64,000 nucleotides of DNA from a virus, in IMG/VR virus record IMGVR_UViG_3300033997_000310, positions 50,802-114,801 of that record; one strand, 5' to 3'. How positions within the stretch are numbered: the first letter of the stretch is position 1; each line of letters starts with the position of its first letter. Under the pieces are notes generated by a model that saw only the letters and a program-made list of their open reading frames with translations, was not told the DNA's origin and searched no databases. Below, piece by piece: positions 18,281 to 25,860 of the stretch. The position numbers and the translations under genes were made by a program.

Positions 18281-18733
18281 ATGAACGATATTGAAGACAC
18301 CCAGGCCCCTGGCGAGCTACAGAATGCAACGCCAGATGCCAGCGAAAATGATCCGGAGATCTTCACATTCCCGGAAGGTGCGATCACTGTGTTGGAGAAC
18401 GGTATTCCGCGGCTTGCTACGCCGGATGAGGAAGCCGAAATCCTGGCCCGCCAGCAGCCCGCACCGCCGGTCAAGCTCCCGAACATCAGCAAGCTGGCGT
18501 TTCTGGAGTTGTTGGTGGCTGCCCTTGGCGAACACAGGGCGTTGGCGCTATTGCAACCAACGACGCGCTTCGGTCTGATCTTCCTGGCGGCATCGCAGGT
18601 CGATTATGACGACCTGTTCATCGGCATCGACGGAGATCCGGAGCAGGCGTGCTACACGGCCCAGCTTCTTGCGGCCGAAGTGGTGACGCAGGCCGAAATT
18701 GAGGCCCTGGAAGAATCATGGCCAACGACCTGA
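18281..18733 (+). CDS. hypothetical tail-fibre accessory protein
   Basis: 150 residues, starting directly after the fibre gene stop. An acidic, disordered N-terminal third (Asp/Glu/Pro-rich) precedes a helical domain (KLAFLELLVAALGEHRALALL). The position after a fibre gene suggests a fibre assembly or accessory function, but no known chaperone motif is seen. Confidence 0.45.
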   Translation: MNDIEDTQAPGELQNATPDASENDPEIFTFPEGAITVLENGIPRLATPDEEAEILARQQPAPPVKLPNISKLAFLELLVAALGEHRALALLQPTTRFGLIFLAASQVDYDDLFIGIDGDPEQACYTAQLLAAEVVTQAEIEALEESWPTT

Positions 18734-19008
18734 TGCACGAAACCATCCGGCGGGCGAAGGAGGTGCTGTCTCTTTTGTCCTGCGCCGCCAACGTCATCGT
18801 CGGCACAGGTGATCGAGAGGTCACCCTGTCCGCCGGAAGCTGGGAATTGCGCGTGAACGGGCGCAACAGGGCCGTCCGCTGCTATGGCGTTGCCTTGGTC
18901 ACTGTAATCGACGCCATGAATCTGCCATTCGACGGGCGAAATCACTGTTCACGAGCCTGGATAGAGCACGCGCCCATTTGGGCAAAGGTCGCGGACGACC
19001 GCGCCTGA
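18718..19008 (+). CDS. hypothetical protein
   Basis: 96 residues, overlapping the end of the previous gene by 16 bases in another frame, with ATG as the start. It has an amphipathic N-terminal helix (MHETIRRAKEVLSLL), then short strands. No family recognised. Part of the + strand string of small genes after the fibres. Confidence 0.4.
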   Translation: MANDLMHETIRRAKEVLSLLSCAANVIVGTGDREVTLSAGSWELRVNGRNRAVRCYGVALVTVIDAMNLPFDGRNHCSRAWIEHAPIWAKVADDRA

Positions 19009-19094
19009 GTTGTCCATTTTCCTTTGGAAATTGGACAAGAAACAAATCCGATTTCCAGTACCATGTACGCACAAAATCCCGCTGGAGGTGCGAC

Positions 19095-19391
19095 ATGGCA
19101 TATGCCCTTGTGTCTGGCGGCACGGTCGTCAACGTCACCGTGGTCGAGCTTGATGATCCTGAGGCCGATGGCTGGATAGAAATTCCAGACGGCCTACCCG
19201 TGGTTCCGGGCTGGACTTACGCCGATGACACATTCACCGCACCAATTCCATCGCAGGATCAGATAGACGCGCGCAACGCCCCGCTGGTGAAGCAGCAGGT
19301 GAACGCGCGCTTGGAACGTCGGGCTAAGGCCCTGGCTGCTGACGGGGACCGCATCGGTGCCCTTGAACTTCGCATCCAGAAGGAGACATGA
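19095..19391 (+). CDS. hypothetical tail-fibre-associated protein
   Basis: 98 residues from an ATG preceded by a strong GGAGGTG site, which fixes the start. The N-terminal strand pattern (AYALVSGGTVVNVTVVELDD) and the C-terminal basic helix (ARLERRAKALAADGDRIG) resemble small fibre-associated proteins with a DUF4376-like layout. It is followed within two bases by the next gene. Role inferred from context. Confidence 0.5.
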   Translation: MAYALVSGGTVVNVTVVELDDPEADGWIEIPDGLPVVPGWTYADDTFTAPIPSQDQIDARNAPLVKQQVNARLERRAKALAADGDRIGALELRIQKET

Positions 19392-19392
19392 C

Positions 19393-19677
19393 ATGGCAAC
19401 GGGATACCGCCGCCTCAATGACGGTGATGGCGCAACGCTGGCCAAGGACGCATGCGCCTTGCTGCTGGCGGCACAGAGCAAGCTGGCCCAGGCCGCAGCG
19501 ATGGCTGGTGCCGTCCTGGCGCGCGGAACGGCCGCCGAACTGGAGGGCGCTGAATTCGGCGCACAGTCTGGTGAAGGGCAGGCCGTGCATGACGAGATCG
19601 CTGGCCTGAGCAGCGCGCTTGACACCTTCATGTCCACCAATGCGACCAACATCGCCCGGTACAATCCGGGCGGCTGA
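19393..19677 (+). CDS. hypothetical helical protein, last late gene
   Basis: 94 residues, preceded by AAGGAGA that overlaps the end of the previous gene. Strongly helical and Ala-rich, with no Cys and no membrane segment. It is the final gene of the + strand structural block and is followed by a strong hairpin terminator. Function unknown. Confidence 0.45.
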   Translation: MATGYRRLNDGDGATLAKDACALLLAAQSKLAQAAAMAGAVLARGTAAELEGAEFGAQSGEGQAVHDEIAGLSSALDTFMSTNATNIARYNPGG

Positions 19678-19693
19678 TCCAGCTATGAAAGAC

Positions 19694-19731
19694 AAAGGCG
19701 CTCACGGTCAAAAGCCGTAGAGCGCCTTTTC
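19694..19731. terminator. bidirectional rho-independent terminator
   Basis: The arms AAGGCGCT and AGCGCCTT, extended by an inner ACGG/CCGT pairing, form a long stem around a short loop, with T-rich sequence on the right and A-rich on the left. It separates the + strand late genes from the convergent - strand gene that ends at 19731 and would stop transcription from both sides. Confidence 0.8.
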
Positions 19732-20354
19732 TATTCTTCGTAAGCAGTCATCGAGAAAGCCAGCGTTTTCGCGGCCCCGGCGCGGTTTGTCATGCGGATC
19801 AGGTAATTGGTCGATGCCTTGAAAATGATTTCGTTGTCGAACCGGAAGTCACCACCAACGGCAGACGATTTCGTCCCGCCTGGATTGAAGCCGGAGTAAA
19901 GCAACGTGCCCGTGGCTGATATGGTCGGTGTGTAAAATGTGTCCGTATCAGGCATGGCCGCGCTGGAGCGGTTGCGATTATGCACCGTCACTGCCGTGCC
20001 ATCACCGCTCACTGTAGTGCCTTCGTAGATCAGAATTTCAAAGTTTCCACCGCCGACAACGTCGCAAATGGCGTGGCACTCAATTCCAGCCGGCACCTTG
20101 ATCAGGATGTCGGCGTTCGCGTCATCGGCAACCGAAGAAAATACATGGCTGAAGGTGAAGACCTGACCCAGATGGATCCGCTGGTGCACGATCGGCATCG
20201 TGACCAGGGAAGCGCCGATGGCGTCGCTGCCGTTGCGCGATTCGGAGTTGGTTAACTCCACCGGCATTGGCGTAGCCGGCTTGACGACTGTCCGGTTCCC
20301 GCCGGCACTGGCGAACGCGGCAACGTGGATTGGTTCAACGAGCGGTTCGGTCAT
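19731..20354 (-). CDS. putative virion structural protein encoded on the opposite strand
   Basis: 207 residues. It has the pattern of a beta-rich phage virion family: IHLGQVFTFSHVF, DILIKVPAG, LIYEGTTVSGDGT, HNRNRSS and ASTNYLIRMTNRAGA near the end. Homologues are usually encoded next to fibre or capsid genes. Here it stands alone on the - strand behind its own likely promoter (TTCCTG, 17 bp, TATTAT, at about 20376-20404), so it may be expressed outside the late programme. Confidence 0.55.
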   Translation of the reverse strand: MTEPLVEPIHVAAFASAGGNRTVVKPATPMPVELTNSESRNGSDAIGASLVTMPIVHQRIHLGQVFTFSHVFSSVADDANADILIKVPAGIECHAICDVVGGGNFEILIYEGTTVSGDGTAVTVHNRNRSSAAMPDTDTFYTPTISATGTLLYSGFNPGGTKSSAVGGDFRFDNEIIFKASTNYLIRMTNRAGAAKTLAFSMTAYEE

Positions 20355-20358
20355 GGCG

Positions 20359-20380
20359 GCTCACCGGGCTTGAGGTGAGC
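20359..20380. repeat. inverted repeat in the 5' leader of the 19731-20354 gene
   Basis: GCTCACC and GGTGAGC form a 7-bp stem with an eight-base loop immediately upstream of the start codon, overlapping where the ribosome-binding site should lie. It could hide the start from ribosomes. A second inverted repeat (AACCTATAAG / CTTACAGGTT, one mismatch) lies at 20417-20441, at operator distance upstream of the predicted promoter. Confidence 0.45.
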
Positions 20381-20473
20381 GCATAATACCGCATCCGGTC
20401 GATTGCAGGAATGGCCAACCTATAAGCATGACTTACAGGTTGCTATCGGCCCGCTGGTCAAGTGCTATTTTTC

Positions 20474-20634
20474 GTCCACGCTCATTTGCGTGGTGAGTGA
20501 ATCCAGCCCCAGGTAAACGAGATTCTGCCCCTCATTGCCGCTCCCACTAAGTGCGGGGTGAGTGATCCAGCGCGATGCCATTCATATAAGGCTGTCATGT
20601 TGTCACCCCCGCCCAAATGCGGGGTATGTGAACC
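20474..20634 (-). CRISPR. CRISPR cluster 3: three degenerate repeats downstream of dinG
   Basis: Three repeat units start at about 20474, 20540 and 20602, spaced 65-66 bp. Each keeps the GC-rich hairpin; the third, with core CCCCGCCCAAATGCGGGG, is identical in its core to the unit at 23882 in the main array. The first two are decayed. The period matches the right half of the main array. Orientation on the - strand is inferred by comparison with the main array. It lies past the dinG stop and may be the leader-distal remnant of a formerly continuous array. Confidence 0.65.
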
Positions 20635-20692
20635 GATCCAGCCACAAAGCACTGACATGGAAAGAAAACCAGCGCCTGTGACCAGGGAAAAA

Positions 20693-22906
20693 TCACGCTG
20701 CGACCTCCTGTTTCACCGCATACGGGAACACTTCCGCGTAACCGTACACATCATCAAACCCCGACCGGAACCGTTCCGGGATGCAGTCGGAGAAGCCGGC
20801 GAACGAGGCGTCGTTGTAAGCCCGCGCCCGGCGGTTGCTGGTGATGCTCTGCGGCAGCGGGAACCGTGGATCGAGCATCCAAACCCGCACGTCGTCGCTG
20901 GCCTGACGGATGCCGCGACCGAAGCCCTGTTTCAGCCGCTTCTTGGCCCCCAGGGCGACGCTGGAGAAGTCGATAGCCCGGATGGCATCTTCCGACAGCC
21001 CGCGCGCACGCAGGGCCGCCGCACGGGCCCCAGAGCGGGCATTATCGAGCGATCCGAACGGCAGTCGGGTGACGACGAGGTTCTGCACCATGCCGGGCAG
21101 ATCGACGCCTTCCCATGCCGCCGGGGAAATCAGCAGAGCGTTCGGCGTTTCGCGGTACTTGGCCAGCGCATCAACCAGCTTCGTGCCGCGCACATGCTCA
21201 ATCACGTCAACCCCAGCCGCACGGACGCAAGCGGCAATTGCCTGCGTGTCGACATAGCTCGTGGTCAGCACCAGCGTGCGCCCGCCGGCGGCATGGGCCG
21301 CAACGACGCCATCAGCGGCATATTCAACCCAGGCCGGGTTGGTGGTGACGATTTCCTCATCGTCGACCTTGGCCGTGGGGCGGGGAGCGGCGCGATCCGC
21401 CAAATGCAGGGAAGACCAGCGCCCGAACACTTCCGGCGCGAACCGCTGGCACCGATCCGGCGACACGTTCTTGACCTTCTCCGGGTTGGACCGGTCGTAA
21501 TAGATGCCGACCTCGCTGCGGAACGACCGGAAGTCGGCATCGCTTTCCGACTGGCTCCGAGCCGGCGCGTCCAGGGTGGCGCTGGTGAAGACCAGCGAAC
21601 GCAGGAACGGCGCATATTCCGTGCCGTCCGACGACTTGCCGGGCTTGAACAGGCGCGCGGCCAGCCGGCCAGGATAGACCGGCACGATGCTGAGGGACGG
21701 ATAGGAGCGTACCGGAGACCAGCGCAGCAGCGGGCACTGAATGGCCGAATGCTCGCCTTCCTTGGCGTCCAGCGTGCCGTTGGCGAAGCTGCGCAGTTCC
21801 TCCACCATGTCACGCATCTCCGCGACGACACCGGCATCAACGCCGGCTTTCTTGCCGCGCGTGGAAGCCTCCAGCAGCAGACCGCTGAGATAGACCGCGT
21901 GCCCCACGGCTTCCTTGCGCAGATCGGCCATGTTCGGGGCCGAAAGCAGGACATGCCCGCCACGATCATCGCGCGTGAAGCCGGGGCGATGCTCCATCTT
22001 CTCGAAGGTGGCCCCCATCCATGCTTCCCAATCCTTCAGGGCGGCGAACGCCTTGATGGTGTCGATACCGGCGTCACTGACGGCGGTGAGCGTGCGGCGC
22101 ATCATCGGGGCAGAGACGCGAGTGTCAAAAACCGATTCGGCGGCGTGCGGGATGCGGTCGGCCTCATCGATCACGCCGATATCGAATCCGTCGCTTTCAC
22201 CGGCCAGCAGCCGGTTCCACCGGATGGCGGAAATCATGGTCAGGGCATGGTTGGTGACGACGATATCGGCGGTATGACTGCCAACAACGTGGTCCTTGTA
22301 CCGCTGCTGGTCATCGTCGCTGCACACGGCGGTGAGGCACACGTCTGCCTCGGAAATGCCGCACGGCAGCGGGCCGAACGTCTCTTTCCACTCCGCGATA
22401 TCGCCGCTGGCCTCTGCGAAGCTGCGCAGCGCCTCCAGGCTGATCCGGGCATCGTCCGTGAGCGCGCCATCGGTGGCCATGGCAGCCATCAGTGCAACGA
22501 TGCGGGACGGTGACAGGAAGTTGCGGCGACCCTTGCGCACGGCGGCGCTGATCTGGATTCCGGTGATGGCCTTGGCGACCGCGATGGCGACCGGCACGTC
22601 CTTGCCCATCAACTGCGTCTGCAGATTGATGGTGTATGTGCTGACCAAGCCGCGCTGCCCGGTGCGGGCGCAATGCACGGCCATGGGAACCAGATAGCCC
22701 AGCGACTTGCCGACGCCGGTTTCGGCTTCATAGAGCGACACTTCGCCGATGCCGGGTGTGGCGTTCTCGAAGCTGTTGGCAACCGCCTTGGCGTAGGCGA
22801 TTTGCTGGGGATTGGGGCGATACGCCTTGCCCAGCTTCTTCATTTCGGCATCAACGGGACCGCCAGCGGCGAACGCGGCGGCGACGATTTCAGAGAGAGT
22901 CGGCAT
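20693..22906 (-). CDS. csf4: type IV-A CRISPR-associated DinG-family helicase (Csf4)
   Basis: 737 residues. Superfamily 2 XPD/DinG helicase: Walker A ETGVGKS at 62-68, motif II DEAD at 247-250, and late motifs including WEGVDLPGM and QGFGRGIRQ near the C-terminus. In type IV-A systems this helicase moves along DNA after crRNA-guided binding and is needed for interference. The first iron-sulphur Cys of housekeeping DinG (in GRxNYLC) is Ser132 here (GRRNFLSP); Cys182, 190 and 195 remain, so a 4Fe-4S cluster is doubtful, as in other Cas-associated DinGs. Flanking arrays and csf genes support csf4 over a chromosomal dinG. Confidence 0.85.
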   Translation of the reverse strand: MPTLSEIVAAAFAAGGPVDAEMKKLGKAYRPNPQQIAYAKAVANSFENATPGIGEVSLYEAETGVGKSLGYLVPMAVHCARTGQRGLVSTYTINLQTQLMGKDVPVAIAVAKAITGIQISAAVRKGRRNFLSPSRIVALMAAMATDGALTDDARISLEALRSFAEASGDIAEWKETFGPLPCGISEADVCLTAVCSDDDQQRYKDHVVGSHTADIVVTNHALTMISAIRWNRLLAGESDGFDIGVIDEADRIPHAAESVFDTRVSAPMMRRTLTAVSDAGIDTIKAFAALKDWEAWMGATFEKMEHRPGFTRDDRGGHVLLSAPNMADLRKEAVGHAVYLSGLLLEASTRGKKAGVDAGVVAEMRDMVEELRSFANGTLDAKEGEHSAIQCPLLRWSPVRSYPSLSIVPVYPGRLAARLFKPGKSSDGTEYAPFLRSLVFTSATLDAPARSQSESDADFRSFRSEVGIYYDRSNPEKVKNVSPDRCQRFAPEVFGRWSSLHLADRAAPRPTAKVDDEEIVTTNPAWVEYAADGVVAAHAAGGRTLVLTTSYVDTQAIAACVRAAGVDVIEHVRGTKLVDALAKYRETPNALLISPAAWEGVDLPGMVQNLVVTRLPFGSLDNARSGARAAALRARGLSEDAIRAIDFSSVALGAKKRLKQGFGRGIRQASDDVRVWMLDPRFPLPQSITSNRRARAYNDASFAGFSDCIPERFRSGFDDVYGYAEVFPYAVKQEVAA

Positions 22907-22920
22907 GTTTGAGTTCCTGT

Positions 22921-22930
22921 TTGCAGATGG
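22921..22930 (-). promoter_or_regulatory. CCATCTGCAA element upstream of dinG
   Basis: The - strand reads CCATCTGCAA, then AGGAA and the dinG ATG 14 bases from the element. The same decamer precedes about nine other - strand genes (41817, 54629, 57495, 58273, 59767, 60431, 60969, 62389, 63653). It links dinG to the phage early genes in its expression signals. Confidence 0.6.
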
Positions 22931-22931
22931 T

Positions 22932-22974
22932 GATGGGAAAGGTACATCATGGCGGGCAATGAGAAAAGTGCATA
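22932..22974. promoter_or_regulatory. two operator-like palindromes upstream of dinG
   Basis: Two 17-bp sites related to AATGR-N7-YCATT: GATGG-N7-ACATC at 22932-22948 and AATGA-N7-GCATA at 22958-22974. The second shares GAGAAAAGT in the centre with the sites at 27867 and 51015. They lie 25-70 bp upstream of the dinG start, where a repressor would block its promoter. The first site is weak. Confidence 0.55.
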
Positions 22975-22980
22975 ATTTGA

Positions 22981-24307
22981 CCGGCCCCGGCAGGCGGGGG
23001 GATTTTTGCGTTCATCACTCAGTTGACGGACCCGCAGCGGCGGGTGGCGGCATGAACGAGAAGCCGCAGTTGCGCACCTCTTTTTCGTCCCCGCGCTGGC
23101 GGGGAAAGGGGCGTTGCCGAATCCGTCCTTTATCAATTTCCATACCCGCAACTGCGTGGTCGCTTGGTCGGCGGTCGTGACCGCTCCACCACCGAGTTTT
23201 CACCCCCGCGTGTGCGGGGAAGGCCACGGCTGTCTTGCGCGTCGGTCTACGGAGCCATTTTTCATCCCCGCGCGTGCGGAGCAGCATTGGCGCTGGATAT
23301 CATCGCGGACCTGAACCAATTTCCGTCCCCGCACGTGCGGGGGAGGCCTGGACGGCAGAGACCTACCAGCGCCTCGATTGTTTTCGTCCCCGCGCGTGCG
23401 GGGGATACCCCGCCACCTATCGCCGCAATGGCGTGTTCCTGTTTTCGTCCCCGCGCGTGCGGGGGAGGAATGAACATCCAATCAATGTGCAAGCCCTGCC
23501 ACTTTCCGCCCCCGCCCATGCAAGGCTTCCCATTTTATCAAGCAGTCGTCATTGGCCGCTCTTTCCACCCCCGCCATGCAGGGAACCGTCCGCCCGATGT
23601 TGGCTCCATCCATCTGGTTGTCGTCCCAACGAGTGCTGGGAAAGTGATTCTGCCACGGGTTGAAATGGTGGCGTCGATATTTTCACCCCCACTGGATTGC
23701 GGGGTAGGTGAGGCATCGTATCGGTTTCGTCAGACCCGGCCAAGTTTCCGTCCCCACCAGAATGCGGGGCAAGAGAGACGAAGGCTGGCACGTTCAAGGT
23801 GGTGTTCGTGTTTCCGTCCCCACCAGAATGCGGGGTAAGCAAAACGCTGTCCTTGCCGCTGGTACGTCGCCTCACGTTTCCGGCCCCGCCCAAATGCGGG
23901 GTATGTGAACCCTCATTTTTCCGATTTCGTACCCATCAAACGTTTTCGTCCCCGCCCAAATGCGGGGTAAGAGAGACACATGCACAAGGCTGGCCTGATA
24001 ACCGGTTGTTTCCGTCCCCACCTAAATGCGGGGTAAGAGAGACCGGCGCCCGGGTGAAGCGGATGGCCCGCCAGTTGTCGTCCCCACCTAAATGCGGGGT
24101 AAGAGAGACACATCGGGGGGTGAATCCGAACAGCGATCTGTTGTCGTCCCCACCTAAATGCGGGGTAAGAGAGACGCTCGTCATCGCTCAGAAGATCCCG
24201 CTCCAGTTGTCGTCCCCACCTAAATGCGGGGTAAGAGAGACTCCCGCCGACGGCCATCGGGCGCGGTATAGGTTGTCGTCCCCACCTAAATGCGGGGTAA
24301 GAGAGAC
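22981..24307 (-). CRISPR. CRISPR cluster 2: main array, about 22 repeat units
   Basis: Twenty-two hairpin units between csf2 and dinG. The rightmost five (24014, 24080, 24146, 24212, 24278) are nearly identical and, with the units at 23750-23948, keep a 66-bp period: a 36-bp repeat (for example 24272-24307) plus 30-bp spacers. Further left the repeats are 28-29 bp with about 32-bp spacers (period about 60-61) and decay progressively. On the - strand the segment after the hairpin (ACGACAAC or ACGAAAAC) is conserved across both halves, matching the position of a Cas6e-generated 5' handle, which argues for transcription on the - strand, in line with the cas genes. Confidence 0.9.
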
Positions 24308-24408
24308 TGATCCTAACACAACTCATTGCAATCAAATACGAATTACGCATTCGCATTTGAAAAAAACCATGATGTACTTGTTCAAGAACCGGTGAAAATG
24401 CGCGCTTT
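24308..24408 (-). promoter_or_regulatory. AT-rich CRISPR leader with large palindrome
   Basis: An A/T-rich stretch directly beside the most uniform repeats and upstream of them if the array is read on the - strand, as expected of a leader. It contains a 27-bp palindrome at 24333-24359 (CAAATACGAAT and ATTCGCATTTG arms, one mismatch, 5-bp centre). A GC hairpin at the csf2 stop (24399-24419, followed by ATTTT on the - strand) may partly end csf2 transcription before the leader. Confidence 0.55.
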
Positions 24409-25470
24409 TTACGGCGCGCGGAAGTTCAGGCTGGTCACGTCGGTGGCATCCCAGGCCGCCAGCGCGGAAGCGATGATGCCGGTATCCAGCAACTCCAGGC
24501 CACCGAACGGTTCGATCTGGACGCTGCCGACATTTGCGAAGCCGTCACCTTCCCGCACCGTCACCGTCCAGGTGCCGCTGATCACCCCGCAGCCGTGATT
24601 CGCGTGCGCCCCGACAACCGGGTCCAGCGCCAACTCACGCAGCGCGGCCAAGAACAGGCCCAACTCCAGCTTGGTCACGTTCCGCAGAACCATGCGCTGG
24701 TTCAGCACCTTACCCTGCGGGATCACCTCGTAACCGCCCAACACCTGCTTGATGTTGACGCCGGCGGCCTCGACCTGCCCCTTCAGCGCGTCACGCTTGG
24801 CGGACAGTTCCGCGACTTCAGCAGCCGCATCGGCATTGCCCTTGGCGTTCTTCACGGCCTTGCGCAGGGCCGTCTCGATGTTCTTCAGTTCGGCCTTGGC
24901 CTTGCTGTTGCTGGCACCTTCCTCCGACATGGACAGCCACTTGTCGCGCTCGCCATCAGCCAGGGTATTGAGCGTGTCCGGGGTGCGTTCCATGTCATCG
25001 CTGCGGATGCCAGCGATCTTATCCGGTTCGGTCGGCTGTTCCGGCACGGCATGGCTCACCATCAGCTTGCCGGCGGTATGCGCGGCCATGCTGCCGAAAA
25101 GCGAGATCAGCGGGTTCGCGGCACGCAGATTGGCCGCCGCGATGATATCGGCCTTGCTGTCGCTGCCCTTGTCCTTGATGCCGCCGACCACGTTGAAATA
25201 GTGGTCATCCAGGGTGAAGACGGGAGCGCCATCACCCTGCACCGCGCGGCGAACGACGGTGAGCGCGTGCCGACGCAGCTTTCCGCGCAAGCCGGAGCCA
25301 GGGAAATAGACGGTCTCGGCATTGCCCACGGTCATGCGGGGCAGACGCGACGGCGGGTTCTTCTCGCGTTCGGCGCGCTTCTCGGTCTCGGTCTTCGGCG
25401 GGCAGGTGGCCAGAGGCGATTCGGTGGTGATGGTGCCGTTCAGGACGACGGTATAGGTCTGGGTGTTCAT
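24409..25470 (-). CDS. csf2: type IV-A Cas7-like backbone protein (Csf2)
   Basis: 353 residues from the ATG at 25470 (preceded by GGAA); the frame is open further upstream only because it runs through CRISPR repeats. Cas7-family features: the Gly-rich loop YFPGSGLRGKLRR at 55-67 and a C-terminal strand with GTWTVTVREG. It would polymerise along the crRNA. It has repeat clusters on both sides: cluster 1 separates it from cas6e and cluster 2 from dinG. A coiled-coil-like insertion (about 165-230) is rich in Lys, Ala and Glu. Confidence 0.8.
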   Translation of the reverse strand: MNTQTYTVVLNGTITTESPLATCPPKTETEKRAEREKNPPSRLPRMTVGNAETVYFPGSGLRGKLRRHALTVVRRAVQGDGAPVFTLDDHYFNVVGGIKDKGSDSKADIIAAANLRAANPLISLFGSMAAHTAGKLMVSHAVPEQPTEPDKIAGIRSDDMERTPDTLNTLADGERDKWLSMSEEGASNSKAKAELKNIETALRKAVKNAKGNADAAAEVAELSAKRDALKGQVEAAGVNIKQVLGGYEVIPQGKVLNQRMVLRNVTKLELGLFLAALRELALDPVVGAHANHGCGVISGTWTVTVREGDGFANVGSVQIEPFGGLELLDTGIIASALAAWDATDVTSLNFRAP

Positions 25471-25522
25471 GTTCGTGTTCCATGTTGGGTAGGTGCGGGG
25501 TGGCCCGCGATCGAGTGTGTTT

Positions 25523-25860
25523 TGTCGGCCCCGCGTGGGCGGGGCATGAGCAGAAACCCACTCGACCTCTGGGCGGTGACTTTTCGCCCCCGCGTGTGCG
25601 GGGCGAGAGTCGGTCGGGATGTGGCCAATCACCTTCTCGTTATCGTACCCGCGCGGGTGCGGGTTTTGGTCTTGACTGTCACTGAACTTCGCAATCTCCA
25701 TCCTCTTGCCGTCCCCGTGCTCGTGCGGGGTGAGGGGTGCGTCGTTCGATTACTCGGATGACAACGAAGTCCTTACCGTCCCCGCGCACGTGCGAGGCAT
25801 CGGCTGTTGTGCTTTCGGATCAAGACCAGCCCTTTCCATCCCCACTCACGCCGGGAACAG
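25523..25860 (-). CRISPR. CRISPR cluster 1: six divergent repeats between cas6e and csf2
   Basis: Six units begin at about 25523, 25581, 25641, 25706, 25773 and 25833, spaced about 58-67 bp. Each has the core hairpin (for example CCCCGCGCACGTGCG or CCCCGTGCTCGTGCGGGG). The repeats differ from each other far more than those at the right end of cluster 2. The rightmost unit overlaps the last codons and stop of cas6e. On the - strand they would be transcribed with the operon, between the cas6e and csf2 coding parts. Confidence 0.75.

Noticed and set aside
20558-22513. 651-residue + strand open frame
   Set aside because: Antisense to dinG, whose helicase motifs are unambiguous; high-GC third-position bias opens the opposite frame.
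22958-22974. Host LexA box
   Set aside because: The palindrome is AATGA-N7-TCATT type, unlike the GTTC/GAAC-based alphaproteobacterial LexA site, and it recurs at the phage repressor switch.
23799-24395. Open frame of 198 residues on the + strand with repeats of PPKCGVRET
   Set aside because: It is the translation of CRISPR repeats: 66 bp is a multiple of three, so the frame stays open through the array. Other frames at 23164-23893 are the same artefact.
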